The notes under the pieces are model-generated. The model saw only the letters and a list, made by a program, of their open reading frames with translations. It was not told where the DNA came from and did not search any database. Made by a program: the position numbers and the translations under genes. From Stenopsyche tienmushanensis (taxonomy: Eukaryota > Arthropoda > Insecta > Trichoptera > Stenopsychidae), in NCBI GenBank assembly GCA_008973525.1, contig WACJ01000131.1, forward strand, positions 682,001 to 746,000: a stretch of 64,000 nucleotides of DNA, written 5' to 3'. This document shows, in pieces, positions 1 through 10,172 of the stretch (position 1 is the first letter of the stretch; every line of letters begins with the position of its first letter).

Positions 1-1083
1 TACGCACTCCGCCAATGGAAAGGATGGAAGTTGTACGATTTTAAAAATGTCACTAACGAAATAATATGTGATAACTTGAGCATATATTTGAAGAGCTGTT
101 TCAAAGATTTTTTTGGCCTTAAAGAAAAATTCCTACGCGATGAACTCAAAGAGTACGAAAAAAACAACGAAGACGCGATGCTAGTTTTTTCGTCTCTGTG
201 CGATTTAAAAACATTATTTCATCACGAACCGCATAAATTCAGCACGTATTTTAGAGATTTGGGAGTGTTAAAAAATAATACCGTCAGTGATCATGTTTGT
301 CCCACTCCGGTGCAGCTTTTGAATTGGCCGTATGTATCCACGCAAGTAATATTTCCTCGTTTCAAAATGATTCATCAAAACATAAATACTAATAAATTTA
401 AATTGATAGATTTAAAAAAGGGATACGAACCTTTCACTGGGGAACCACAAAATATGAATTTACACTATCAACCCGCTACAAATACCAAAACATTGCCATC
501 CAGTTTGATCGCATCTTTTATAGGCCAATTGAAAAACGTTGTAAACGTAAAATATCCATTTCAAAATATGAAAGCCGAGTTAATAGACATTTTAACGGAA
601 TTCGAGAAAGATATCGCTTTATGTTCCGACAATATAGAAACAAACACGCACTATTATCAAAATTTCAGCGCGTATCCGTACGTTAGATACTTGGGCATGC
701 CGACGCAGGGAAACGCTCCGGTTATATCGCCGTTTGACCAAACCGTGATAAAAGACTCGCAAGTGAATGTACGATTGCAACAGCTCGCTTTTCCCGGTCT
801 CTCGTTTAATTTGGAACTCTTTGAAATGTCGAGGCTCGAGGACGATGAAAACGGCAAAGATAGATTTTTTTTCAAAGGCGATTTCTTCAGAATGATTAAA
901 GACAATATAATATACACGTGCACTCTTTGTAATACCACCTTTAAGGTATCGTCGGCGCTAATATTTCATTTATCAGAATTGCACGGCGTTGAACCGGACT
1001 GGAAATGCGCAATGTGTAATGTTTATTTTACCACTAGATATCTTTCGTCTAGAAGATGGCAACATAAATGTAAATTCGTATAA
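1..1083 (+). CDS. Double-zinc-finger protein, paralogue A (5'-partial)
   Basis: The frame is open from the first base of the window (Y-A-L-R-Q-W-K-G-W...) to a TAA at 1081-1083, so the gene starts outside the window and 360 residues are visible. The last 54 residues hold two zinc-finger-like units: C-X2-C-X12-H-X4-H, then the linker HGVEPDW, then C-X2-C-X15-H-X-C. Further upstream are LLNWPYVSTQ and YPYVRYLG blocks, also found in the two paralogues at 3.9-9.0 kb and 10.2-11.8 kb. There is no transmembrane segment or signal peptide in the visible part. An AATAAA lies about 20 bp after the stop, consistent with a 3' end. Function is unknown; the fingers suggest nucleic-acid or protein binding, which is inference. 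It is intact as far as seen and converges on paralogue B. Confidence 0.85.
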   Translation, partial: YALRQWKGWKLYDFKNVTNEIICDNLSIYLKSCFKDFFGLKEKFLRDELKEYEKNNEDAMLVFSSLCDLKTLFHHEPHKFSTYFRDLGVLKNNTVSDHVCPTPVQLLNWPYVSTQVIFPRFKMIHQNINTNKFKLIDLKKGYEPFTGEPQNMNLHYQPATNTKTLPSSLIASFIGQLKNVVNVKYPFQNMKAELIDILTEFEKDIALCSDNIETNTHYYQNFSAYPYVRYLGMPTQGNAPVISPFDQTVIKDSQVNVRLQQLAFPGLSFNLELFEMSRLEDDENGKDRFFFKGDFFRMIKDNIIYTCTLCNTTFKVSSALIFHLSELHGVEPDWKCAMCNVYFTTRYLSSRRWQHKCKFV

Positions 1084-1099
1084 ATACAAAACAGGAGTA

Positions 1100-1112
1100 T
1101 GTTAAATAAAAA
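1100..1112 (+). terminator. Poly(A) signal of paralogue A
   Basis: TTAAATAAAAATAAATG follows the TAA by about 20 bp and contains AATAAA twice. Confidence 0.5.
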
Positions 1113-1636
1113 TAAATGTGATCCTGATATTGCAATCGGCGAAAGATGGCATTGACGGGTACTTTGCGGCTGAAATACATTTCCGCCCTAGTATGCGATC
1201 GGGCCTCGAAATGTTTAGATTATAATACGATGCATTTTATTTTTATTAATTTGGCATAGCAGCCTTTTTTGTATATTTTATATCTAAACTCAAATCTGAG
1301 TTTTTACTCTAGTCTGTATCTCTGTTTTCTCGTGATAGCAAAACTAATGTTTTAACATCATTATTTAATACACATAATGCGTGAACGGACTTTAAATGTA
1401 TTCTATCACGCGAAAAAGCAGGTACCGATGTAGACTTAATGAATTATTATTTGAAATTGAAATAATTTGTAAAAACACACTTCTTTATTTTTAAAAATAA
1501 AATTTATCATAAGTTGCACATTATTTTATTGTCCTACGTATGCAAAAATAATGGTGAAGATTGTATTGGTCCCATGTGCAGTTATAGTAATATGTCCTAT
1601 AGATTAGTGGCCTTGGCTCAGTGAGTTCAATCTTCA

Positions 1637-1757
1637 AATTACATACAGTCCTATATGAGAGCCCTGGCCACTGACAAGTCTGTCCTTGGCCTCTTCCTTC
1701 CGATATCCAGATGTGCGGCGTCTAAGTCTACCTGTCTATCTCAGCGTAGACAAATAA
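1637..1757 (-). mobile_element. Non-LTR retrotransposon 3' tail fragment
   Basis: Shares the 'GGCCACTGACAA...CGTCT...CCTGTCTATC.CAGCGTAGAC' pattern with 61340..61560 and with the 3' end of the reverse transcriptase fragment at 43505..44215. Confidence 0.55.
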
Positions 1758-2069
1758 TTATAATAATTCAAAGATAATAATTATACAGTTGTATATATAA
1801 GCCATTTTAAAGTTTCTTCGTGAACAAGAATAAAATAAGAACATACTAAATAAGAAAATGAAATTAAAAAATAGAGCTATATTGGTTTAAACAACGACTT
1901 TGAAAATGAATTCTTAATAGTATTCAAAGTTAACATCTACTTCTAAGCCATTGTAAAAGCTTCTAATATCGTCAAACATCTGATAATAAAAACTAATGTC
2001 TCGGCAACGATTTGATCAACGTGCAAATTATAGAGTATTTTAGTCATGAGTAACACTGAGAGTTCCGCC

Positions 2070-2943
2070 ATCAGAGCAACAAGGAGAGGTGCTGGAGCGA
2101 CCTGTGCGAGATGGTCGACCGGGATGCCTGGGGACTACCGTACAAAATAGTGCGGCAGAAACTCCGGCATTGGGTAATCAACGAGTTCTTAGAAAACCCG
2201 CCAATTTACAGATCACAGTGGATGCACTTTTCCCTATGAAAGGTGCATGATTGGTGCTGCTGCCAGAGGATGGCAAGGAGCAGTACACAGCCTTCACTGA
2301 GGGCGGCAACGTCATCAATGGGACGTGGAAAGGCACCGGGTCCGAACAGCATCCTCACCGAGATGGCGAGAAATCACCCTGATGAATTGCAATGCATGCT
2401 TGAAAGAGGGTATGATTGGGAACCTTTGTAAAAGAGGAGCTCTGCCTGCATGCCTTCCAGCTATAGACCTCTATGCACGCTGAACGGTTTTGGAAAGCTT
2501 CTAGAGAAAATGCTCCTACAGAGGCTTCAACCGTACCTGAAGCACGAGTGCTCTCAAATTCAAGCGTGATCAGTCAACAATTGATGCCGTATCCCGCGTT
2601 ATAAGCATAATGTGAACGTTGTGAGGGGGATCTGTGAGACCAAGTGAGCACGTCGTTATGGTGATCCTGGACGTCCGGAATGCGTTCAACTTGGCGTGAT
2701 GGGATTTAATCCTAAGAGCGCTTTAGGGTGTCCAGTTACTTGATGGCATTGCCCTAAAGCTACCTTAGCGAGAGAAAACTTGAATACAATACGACGAATG
2801 CGCACTTCACGCGAGACATGACGACAGGCATTCCGCAGGAATCGGTCCTCACTTTGACACTGTGGACAATTTATTAAGAATAGAGCTACCAGAGAGGTGT
2901 GAAATAGTGGTGTTTGCAGATGATATCGCCCTGCCATAACCAA
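2070..2943 (+). mobile_element. R1/Jockey-like LINE ORF2 fragment (reverse transcriptase)
   Basis: Across shifted + frames one can read, in order, a CWSDLCEMVDRDAWGLPYKI segment, KAPGPNSI, SSYRPLCTLNGFGKLLEKML, a decayed IPQESVLTLTLW motif and a remnant of FADDIAL. These are the order and spacing of reverse transcriptase blocks in R1/Jockey-type elements. There are many frameshifts and stops. It breaks off directly at a mariner fragment. Confidence 0.75.
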
Positions 2944-3200
2944 TTACACTGGGAACACTTACCTTACAGTCCAGACGTTGCCCCATGTGACTACCATATG
3001 TTTATAGAAGCATTAGGAGGGCAATGATTTCAAGACAACGCTGCAGTTGGACAATACGCGCGCAATTGATTTTCGGAGCAGCCGCCTTCTTTCTTCAATG
3101 ACGAGATCAAAAAGCTCTCTATCTGATGGAATAAAAGTATTTCTAATAAAGGGAACTATGTAGAAAAATAAACTACTTCATTTGTATTTTTATGTATCAC
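2944..3200 (+). mobile_element. Mariner transposase C-terminal relic
   Basis: The + strand encodes EHLPYSPDVAPCDYHMF followed by stops and a decayed end, matching the conserved D-containing block of mariner transposases. The 5' part is absent; the sequence joins the LINE fragment immediately upstream. Confidence 0.75.
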
Positions 3201-3214
3201 TAGTGATTACCAGG

Positions 3215-3380
3215 CATGCGTTGCAATGCCACATCTCGCATAACAAACAATATTTTTACTATGCCTATGTTATTCCCGCATAAATAAACAATAAGTTGAT
3301 GAAATTTTATTGTAATCGGATGAACGGTATGGCAGCGCATTAAATACGGACAAACAAACATTGGTTTTTATATATTAGAA
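3215..3380 (-). repeat. Helitron-like terminal repeat
   Basis: On the - strand: TCTAATATATAAAAACCAAT, then TTTGTCCGTATTTAATGCGC, CCGTTCATCCGATT and a GGGAATAACATAGGC block. The same unit occurs at 19155..19480, 25056..25350 and 61855..62035. The 'TCTAATATATAAAA' start resembles known insect Helitron 5' ends; that class is inferred. Confidence 0.5.
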
Positions 3381-3934
3381 ACACAGAAAACTATTGAAAT
3401 ATGCAAACTTATTTTGTAATGTAGACATTAATTGTTTATAGGAAAAATCTAGTTGTAATGAAACGTACATGCTGTGTTAAAAATATTTTTTATTTACAAC
3501 TTAACTATATAATTTAATAAACAGAATATTAACAAATAGAACTATTCCTGCAGTATTATGTAAGCAATTTGCACAACATATCGCCTTCAATTTAATGGCA
3601 GTAATTGAACCATAAACATCATTTTAATATAGAGATCATTGATATTAAATTTATTACCGGCTATGCCATTCGTCATAAAAGGAAAATTCACAATCCGTAT
3701 CCATATTTCGGATTATTGATGCGTCTGAGGTTCAAAGTACATTATTTATTGCTAGTATAATACACACTGGCTAAGATACGACCAGTTAAAATTTAATTGA
3801 GTTATTTTCTCCTGTACAGGTTGATATAATGAGTATACGGATGCTTTAAAGTTCATTCAAGCATCATGCTATATTTTCACTATGTATGGATTGTTTTACA
3901 TATTTAGAAAAACTAAGTAATACCCTTCGATCAA

Positions 3935-5247
3935 TTACATAACTATCACCCTGCATTCATGATGCCATCTATTTTCAGACAAATATCTTGTAGTATAAAT
4001 GCTGTTGCACGCCGAACACGACCAATCAGGTTCCACTCCGTGTGAATTCAACAAATGCGTAATTATATATACCGAAGATCCCAATTTATCGTAAGCCTCA
4101 TTGCACAACGTGCATTTGTATTTGATTTTAATATTACTATTATCGAAGTAGTCTTGCGGAAAAAAGAATGTGTAGTTACCGTGTTCGTCTTCTTCGTACT
4201 CGACACCGAATTCTTCTAAAACAAACGATAATACCGGAAGTGTAAACTGCTGGAGCCTAATATTTAAATTCGTAGATCCCGTTTCGGTTTGATTTTCAAA
4301 CGATATCGGAGGAGCGGCCCCATCCGACGGCGTTCCTAAATATCTCATATAAGGGTGCTTGACTAAATTCAATCTATAATCAGTATTCACGGATATTGTT
4401 TCAACGCATAGTTCAACGTCCTTTTTAAACTCATTTAATACTCGTAATAATTCGGCGTCTAAAATGATGGAATTCGTATTTTTTACGACGGTTTCTATTT
4501 GAAGTAAAAACCTAGCGATGAAACTCGATTGATATGTGTTCGGATTGCTCAACGGTTCCTGTTTCGGAAAGCAAAATAAACTAATGGACTTTGGTTCGTC
4601 TAGGACTGTTTTGAAATTTTCCGTGAGATTTACGAGTGTGAATTTGTTCGTATTTAATAGTCTGTGAGTCATAGAAAAATGAGGCAACGTTAATTGGGTG
4701 GACACATACGGCCAGTTCAAAAGAAATTTCACGTTCGGATTGGCGTCGTTCTCGGCGGAATAATATTGTGCGTAGCTTCTGATAAAGAATTGGTTATGGT
4801 ACATGGGCTCAAAATAGAAGAACGTCTTGAGATCTTTCAAGCGAGTGGAGACTATCATCACGTGTTCTAAATTTGTCGTGTCATATTTGCTCAGTTCTTT
4901 TTTGATGTACTTCCATTTGTGTATTTGAACATTCTTCAAATGCTTTATTAAATACTCGGCCAATTTTAAACACATGTATTTCTTTGCTCCTTCTCTAAAA
5001 TCTATTGTGAGCCAGCCCTTCCATCTACGAAGAATTAATTTGAATAGATTGTAGTCTATGGATATGTTGACATTTTGTACCACTAGTTGAGATAAATTAT
5101 CATTACTTTTGTGACTATATATTGAAAATAAACGAAGCAAAACCTTAATCGTATTTTTTGATAATTTTTCTATTACTTCTAAGTCTAGTTTTACTGGATT
5201 TGTAGTCACACTTTCAATCATAATGTATAGAAGGATGTTCTGAAGAT
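3935..5247 (-). CDS. Paralogue B, exon 3 (family core and zinc fingers)
   Basis: 436 residues after the acceptor, ending at TAA 3937..3935. This exon holds all motifs shared with paralogues A and C. The upstream ATG at 5260 lies inside the predicted intron, so it is probably not the real start. Confidence 0.8.
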
Positions 5248-8200
5248 CTATAACAAACAAAAATATGTTTTAAAGATTCTGGATTAATATAAACTGTGTA
5301 ATTTGATTTGATTTCACTAATCAATAATGCAGATTTTATTTTCAATTCATACAAAGGGGATTCAAGTATAACCCGGAATTTTGCTGTACAAATTTATTAG
5401 TGATATATAAAAATACAAATGGAGTATCTTATATTTCTACATACTTCCCTTCATTAGAAATACATTTATTCCATCGGACTGGAAGCTGCTTCTTGATCCC
5501 GCCACTGAAGAAATAAGGCAGCTGCTCCCAAAACCAATTGCGCATGTATTGTTCGATTCAGAGTTGTCTTGAAATCATTGCCCTCCTAATGCCACTATAA
5601 ACATATGGTAGTCACACGGGACCAAGTCTGGACTGTAACGTGGGTGTTCCCAGTATAATTGGACAAGATTATCACAAGTTACGTCTACTATATGCGATCA
5701 CGGATTGCAATACGGGTGCAAAACCAAAAAAAATAAATTCATGTCCTGCGAGAACCCGCTATTTCTCCACTACTTGTAGCCATTTACGCTATGAGCACAG
5801 GGGGATGAACTAACTAAGAGATTAAGATATTTAAAACTAGCTAAAAGATATATATATATATATTATAGATAAAAAGGTGTTGGAGGGTGCAAGCATGCCG
5901 AGTCTACTGGCCGTCAAGGGGGGGCATCTACGACCTTATTGAGGTTATAGAAATGCAAGCCCCAGGAATGCATTTTTCCCCAAATTTGTTCCAAAAAGCC
6001 CTGAATACCCTAAAGTTGAAGAGAGTGGCCACAAGTTTTCCGTGTCCAACCGGTCCAAATATAGGACCGTTGACACATCGAAATAACGCCTCGCGATCGG
6101 ACGCCATGCCCGGACATGTCCACAGAACATGGTCTGCGTCTATGAATAGATTTCCACATGGACACTCTGAGAATTGGAAAAACCCGAATCTGTGAAGAGA
6201 AGCCCTAAATCGCCCTTGTCCCATAAGGAACTGGGACGTCAAGTAATCCAGGATGACCCAACAATAACTTTGCAGCAAATTTGTACAGCAAAATTTTGGA
6301 TTATGTTTAAGTCCCCCTCGTATATATATTTTTTCTTGGCTCTTGTACCTTATTTTAAAAATGAATAACACAAACACTATACAAAATATCAATTAAACTC
6401 TATTTGCGATATTGCAGAAAGACATTTAAAGTTTTTATTTATTATGCTTTAAAAACTATATTATTAAAGTGGCTTCCGTTCTAGTCAATGCATTGAGATA
6501 ATCGATTTTTGAAGCTTCTCATTTGGGTGCGGCATGGAAACTTCCTTATTTGAAACATGTGCCCTAAAGCGACAATTATTCCGAGAAAGGAGAGGTGGCA
6601 CTCATTGGAAAGAGCGGGACTTCGGTGAGCATTGTCCAGAATAGGCATCCATGGTTTTTCAAGAAAACAATCAGACAGTAACAGTCAATTCTGTTCATTA
6701 TGTCCACATGATTGAAGAGTTTTTGTTCATACTTCCCCAGATTTCTCATCTCCTTGCGGGGCAATCTTCAGTCGACGGCACATTTGCCTAATTTAGCCCC
6801 GCGTGCCTTAAATCCCTAGTTTACACTGACCGTCCAAGAACCCTGACTCAACTGAAGAACATTATTCAAGCTGCTATCGACAACATACCCGTCGATATGC
6901 TGGAAAAAGTGGAGAAAAGTTTTAAAACTTGAATATATCAATGCATTGACCACAACGTAAAATTTTAAGTAGATTTAACTATCGTACATTACATCAGCTG
7001 TTTGTCTAAAAGCTCACTCTTCAAATCCTTGCATTTTTCATCCGTTTTAATTCTCATTTTTACCATACATTGAAATTGTCCGCTATTTTGATGATAATCA
7101 AATTCACATTATCAATTACATTACAAGCAAGTAAAAAAAATAGATTGTGGAAATACCTTTAGGATATGAAGTTTCAAAATTTTTAATATCTATAACAACT
7201 CCACTTTTGTCTGAAGTTTGTTCATTAGATGAAGTAGCTCCCTCGTTTATCAAATTTTGATTTTCTGGATTTTCACAATCGCTTTCATGATTTTCTGTTT
7301 CTGGCATACCATTTAAAAGTGGTTTAACTGAAAAATTATATTTTCAAAGGACATTTTTAGTCATCACATCCATTTATAGATTTCAACGCGAGAAAGAAGT
7401 AAAATAATTTCAACATAGTCCTTTAAAAGATAAAAACATAAGAGTTATAAACGAGTAGTTAAATATATGCATTGATAACAAATATAGTAAGAAAAACAAC
7501 GCTTTTAAATTATCTATAATAGCCCAATACACGCGGGCCTCGTATAACACGATCTTTTCAAACTGTGACATGTTTTTTACAACACGCTTTATATAACACA
7601 GTTTGAGGGAAAAAATATACATAATTAAATAATCAACACGTTTGATTTGTACGAAAATCTTCACAATGTTCTAATTCTTCCGGAGATTTCATAATCAACT
7701 CATTATTTGTTAATCGATCCTTTAACCCACAAGCAAAAAAAAGCATCTATAACCCTATCGAAATCATAGAAATGCAAACCCTAGGAATACATAAAGCCCT
7801 GAATGCCCTAAAGTTGGAAGGAGTGGCCACAAGATTTCCGTGGCCAACCGGTCCAAACATAGGACCGCTGACACATCGAAATAATGCCTCGCGATTGGAC
7901 GCCATGTTCCCAGAACATGGTCTGCGTCCATGAACGGATCTCCGCATGGGCATTGGGAAATCCTGAATCTGAGATGAGAAACCCTAAACCGCCCATGTCC
8001 CGTGAGGAACTGGAATGTTCAATAATTCGGGACGACCCAGCGACACTGCATGCGTTGAAAGAACAGAAAGAAGTGGCGGCCGGAAGTAAACGCAGACCAC
8101 CTCTCCTGCCAACTAACTACAGCGGACTTTCTCACACAATGACGGAAGTCACCGAACGCGTTGGAAGCATCTGCATTTATAGGGATGTCTTTGTCGTCGG

Positions 8201-9017
8201 TTTCCAGATTTCCACCATTCTCAGCTACGAATTAATTAATGATTAAGATACTAATTTTTTGTCACTTGTAAAATAATATATCTTTAAGCAGTGATCACCA
8301 AACTGCGGCCTACAGGTTAGATCAAATCCTCTAAAGATTTTCATCTGGCCTTCGACTTTTGTATATGAATATTAATTTCCATTCTGGTCTGTAAAATAAT
8401 AACTGTTCCCTGTCTCATATCTTGTAGGATTTCCCAGTATAAAAGCATATAAAACTAACCAATAAAGGAAATGGAATAAGAATTTAGATGCAACTTGAAC
8501 TGTCTCCTGGTAATAAAGAAGAATGAATAAACACGTGTGATTTTTTATTATTACCAACGAACGTCTTTTAAAAATCATAAGCCCTTTTATCTCATACGTC
8601 AAGATTAATACAACGATATGTATTTGGTCATTTATACATGAATATATCAATTTTGTAATATTAGAATCAAAAATGACAAATGTATAAGGAAGTTAACAAC
8701 AATGTTAATTTATTTTTAACCGTTTTCTTAAGCAATGACGATTACAATGTTTAAATATGTAAAATTGTACTGCGGATTTGACATATCTCACCTGCGGTGT
8801 TGGTAGATTTCGAAATTAATTCGTTGGTTACAAACTTTCCATCGAATATGCTCAACAAAGATTTTACTCGAAGTTTCTTAGAGATCTTCTTTTTGGGTAT
8901 GCGCTCAGTGAAAATCGTATTCCAATAGTAGTGGAAATATTTTACGAGCTTATTTTCGGCGTCCTCGTCCATGCTCGGCGGAAATTTCGGAGATAATTTC
9001 AATTCTTTTTTGTGCAT
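3935..9017 (-). CDS. Double-zinc-finger protein, paralogue B (three-exon model, about 569 aa)
   Basis: Model: exon 1 9017..8792 (ATG, context AAAC-ATG), exon 2 7327..7157, exon 3 5247..3935 (stop TAA). Junctions are CAG|GTGAGA, TTTTTCAG|TT, AAAG|GTATTT and TTTGTTATAG|AT. All fall at phase 1 and the joined frame stays open, which is strong support without any search. The N-terminal exon is basic (PKKKISKKLR, residues about 41-50), the second exon is acidic and Asn/Ser-rich, and exon 3 carries the family core: RRWKGW, DLKTFF.FEP, LLNWPYVSTQ, YPY-like KHPYMRYLG, then C-X2-C-X15-H-X4-H, HGVEPDW and C-X2-C-X15-H-X-C at the end. Intron 2 (1.9 kb) contains mariner and LINE debris. I do not recognise the protein. 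Unseen alternative exons remain possible. Confidence 0.75.
5390..5680 (-). mobile_element. Mariner transposase C-terminal relic
   Basis: Read on the - strand this encodes a decayed mariner C-terminal region, including a recognisable 'YSPDLVPCDYHMFI'-type motif followed by remnants of the final 60 or so residues. It closely resembles the + strand relic at 2944..3200. It lies inside intron 2 of paralogue B and is not functional. Confidence 0.75.
5885..6300 (-). mobile_element. R1/Jockey-like LINE, 3' end of ORF2 (5'-truncated)
   Basis: The - strand reads through a typical end of a non-LTR ORF2: an LMGQGRFRASLHRFGF segment, then C-X-C-X8-H-X4-C (CPCG..DADHVLWTC), then an MASDREALF segment. This CCHC arrangement after an 'LTGHG.F' motif is characteristic of R1/Jockey-type ORF2 C-termini (established knowledge). 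It is the longest open copy of the commonest repeat in the window. Confidence 0.75.
7157..7327 (-). CDS. Paralogue B, exon 2 (acidic linker)
   Basis: 171 nt between a TTTTTCAG acceptor and an AAAG|GTATTT donor, entered and left at phase 1. The translation begins with KPLLNG, which resembles KPLLKTSG in exon 1 of paralogue C, and continues as an acidic, Asn/Ser/Glu-rich stretch. An internal ATG at 7307 could be mistaken for a start. Confidence 0.65.
7529..7600. repeat. Pogo/Tigger-like terminal relic
   Basis: Contains GGGCCTCGTATAACACG, matching both ends of the complete element at 50995..51760. Only one end is recognisable here, in intron 1 of paralogue B. Confidence 0.5.
7745..8240 (-). mobile_element. 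R1/Jockey-like LINE, 3' end of ORF2
   Basis: The - strand encodes WQERW followed by GR, then, after a stop, LTGHGRF, a CPCGDPFMDADHVLG stretch and a decayed tail in several frames. It extends further upstream in the ORF than the 5885..6300 copy. It lies in intron 1 of paralogue B. Confidence 0.72.
8792..9017 (-). CDS. Paralogue B, exon 1 (N-terminus)
   Basis: 75 codons plus one base, from ATG to a strong CAG|GTGAGA donor at 8791. The product starts MHKKELKLSP and has a Lys-rich patch that could act as a nuclear localisation signal (inference). The sequence just upstream (about 9085-9140) is CpG-richer than its surroundings and is the likely 5' UTR and promoter. Confidence 0.65.
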
Positions 9018-9139
9018 GTTTCCGAAAAAAAAATCGAAAGACGTGCGACGATCATGTGAAATTTAAAGTGAATGCGATTGTTAAAAATCGGACGATCGTT
9101 CGGAAGGCTCCTCGGACAGAGTGTCAGTCTAAAATCGCC

Positions 9140-10150
9140 AAATCTGGGTAATATTTACTGACAGCGCAAAACCGTGTTTATTAGCCTACTAACGGATGCC
9201 ATTTATAACCTTGCCAGTATTAAAAATTAATTCAATAAATTAGTTGATAGATAGGGGAGACTTTGCTCATACTGCGACAATGAACTAAAATTTAAGCATT
9301 TAAAATAAGATTTATAATGTTTTAAAGTGGGTTAATAAATATATTTTTTACCGCACATTCGCTTCAGTGTCGTATTTTTTGTTATTCATTTTTAAAATAA
9401 AGTTATTTTTGTTCAACCTCCGATTCGTCTTTCGGCCAAATTCGAGTTTTAACAATACAAATTATGACCAGTTTTAATCCGACCAAACTGTCAACGGTAG
9501 AACATTCTGATGCACATAACTATATCAACAATTAATATTAATTGAACCTAATACCATTAATAATCTGTTAAAATTAATTATAGTAAAAAAATCTAGTTTT
9601 ATTTTATTATCTTCATCTTCAGTTACTTTCGATTATTGCAAATTCGATGTTATTTTTTTCATACAAACATTTAAAAAATACTTTTATATTTATCTAACGT
9701 GCATAACTAATACTATGTAAGCTGTTATGGATATTGGATAGAGGTGTGATGTCTTCTTGAGTGATGGTGATATAGCAGAGGTTCTTATTGAATATTTAAA
9801 CTCTGGTTTCTTCGAGAAGTATTTTATTTGATATAAATATTAATACACAATCACAACAGTGATCTTAAGTCTTAGTGGTATTGTGAAAAACACAAAGAAA
9901 TAACGGAGATGAATTTGAGGAAATGAATTAAGAGTAAACCTGGGAGTAAATAAGAGTGGATTCGATGAATAAAAGTAGATTATGTAAGGAATAATCATAA
10001 ATTAATGCTTTTTACGGCGTCGATGCACTGACTGTATATATAAAAACGCCTAAATAATGATCTGCGTTAATAAATAATAAAGATATGAATAGTAACATCA
10101 AGTTACAAATAAGGGTATGAAAATAGATTATTATGAAATAAAACACATCA
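9140..10150. other. No gene seen (intergenic between paralogues B and C)
   Basis: AT-rich, with no open frame of coding character and no repeat recognised from elsewhere in the window. It presumably holds the promoter of B near its left end and the 3' flank of C near its right end. Confidence 0.5.
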
Positions 10151-10172
10151 TTAATGATACAATTATTTATTA
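10150..10172 (-). terminator. Poly(A) signal overlapping the stop region of paralogue C
   Basis: On the - strand the stop codon is followed at once by TAATAAATAA, containing AATAAA. The 3' UTR would therefore be very short. Confidence 0.5.

Noticed and set aside
5260..5260. ATG at 5260 as the start of paralogue B
   Set aside because: It lies in the intron by the splice model; the exon boundary at 5247 matches exons 1 and 2 in phase.
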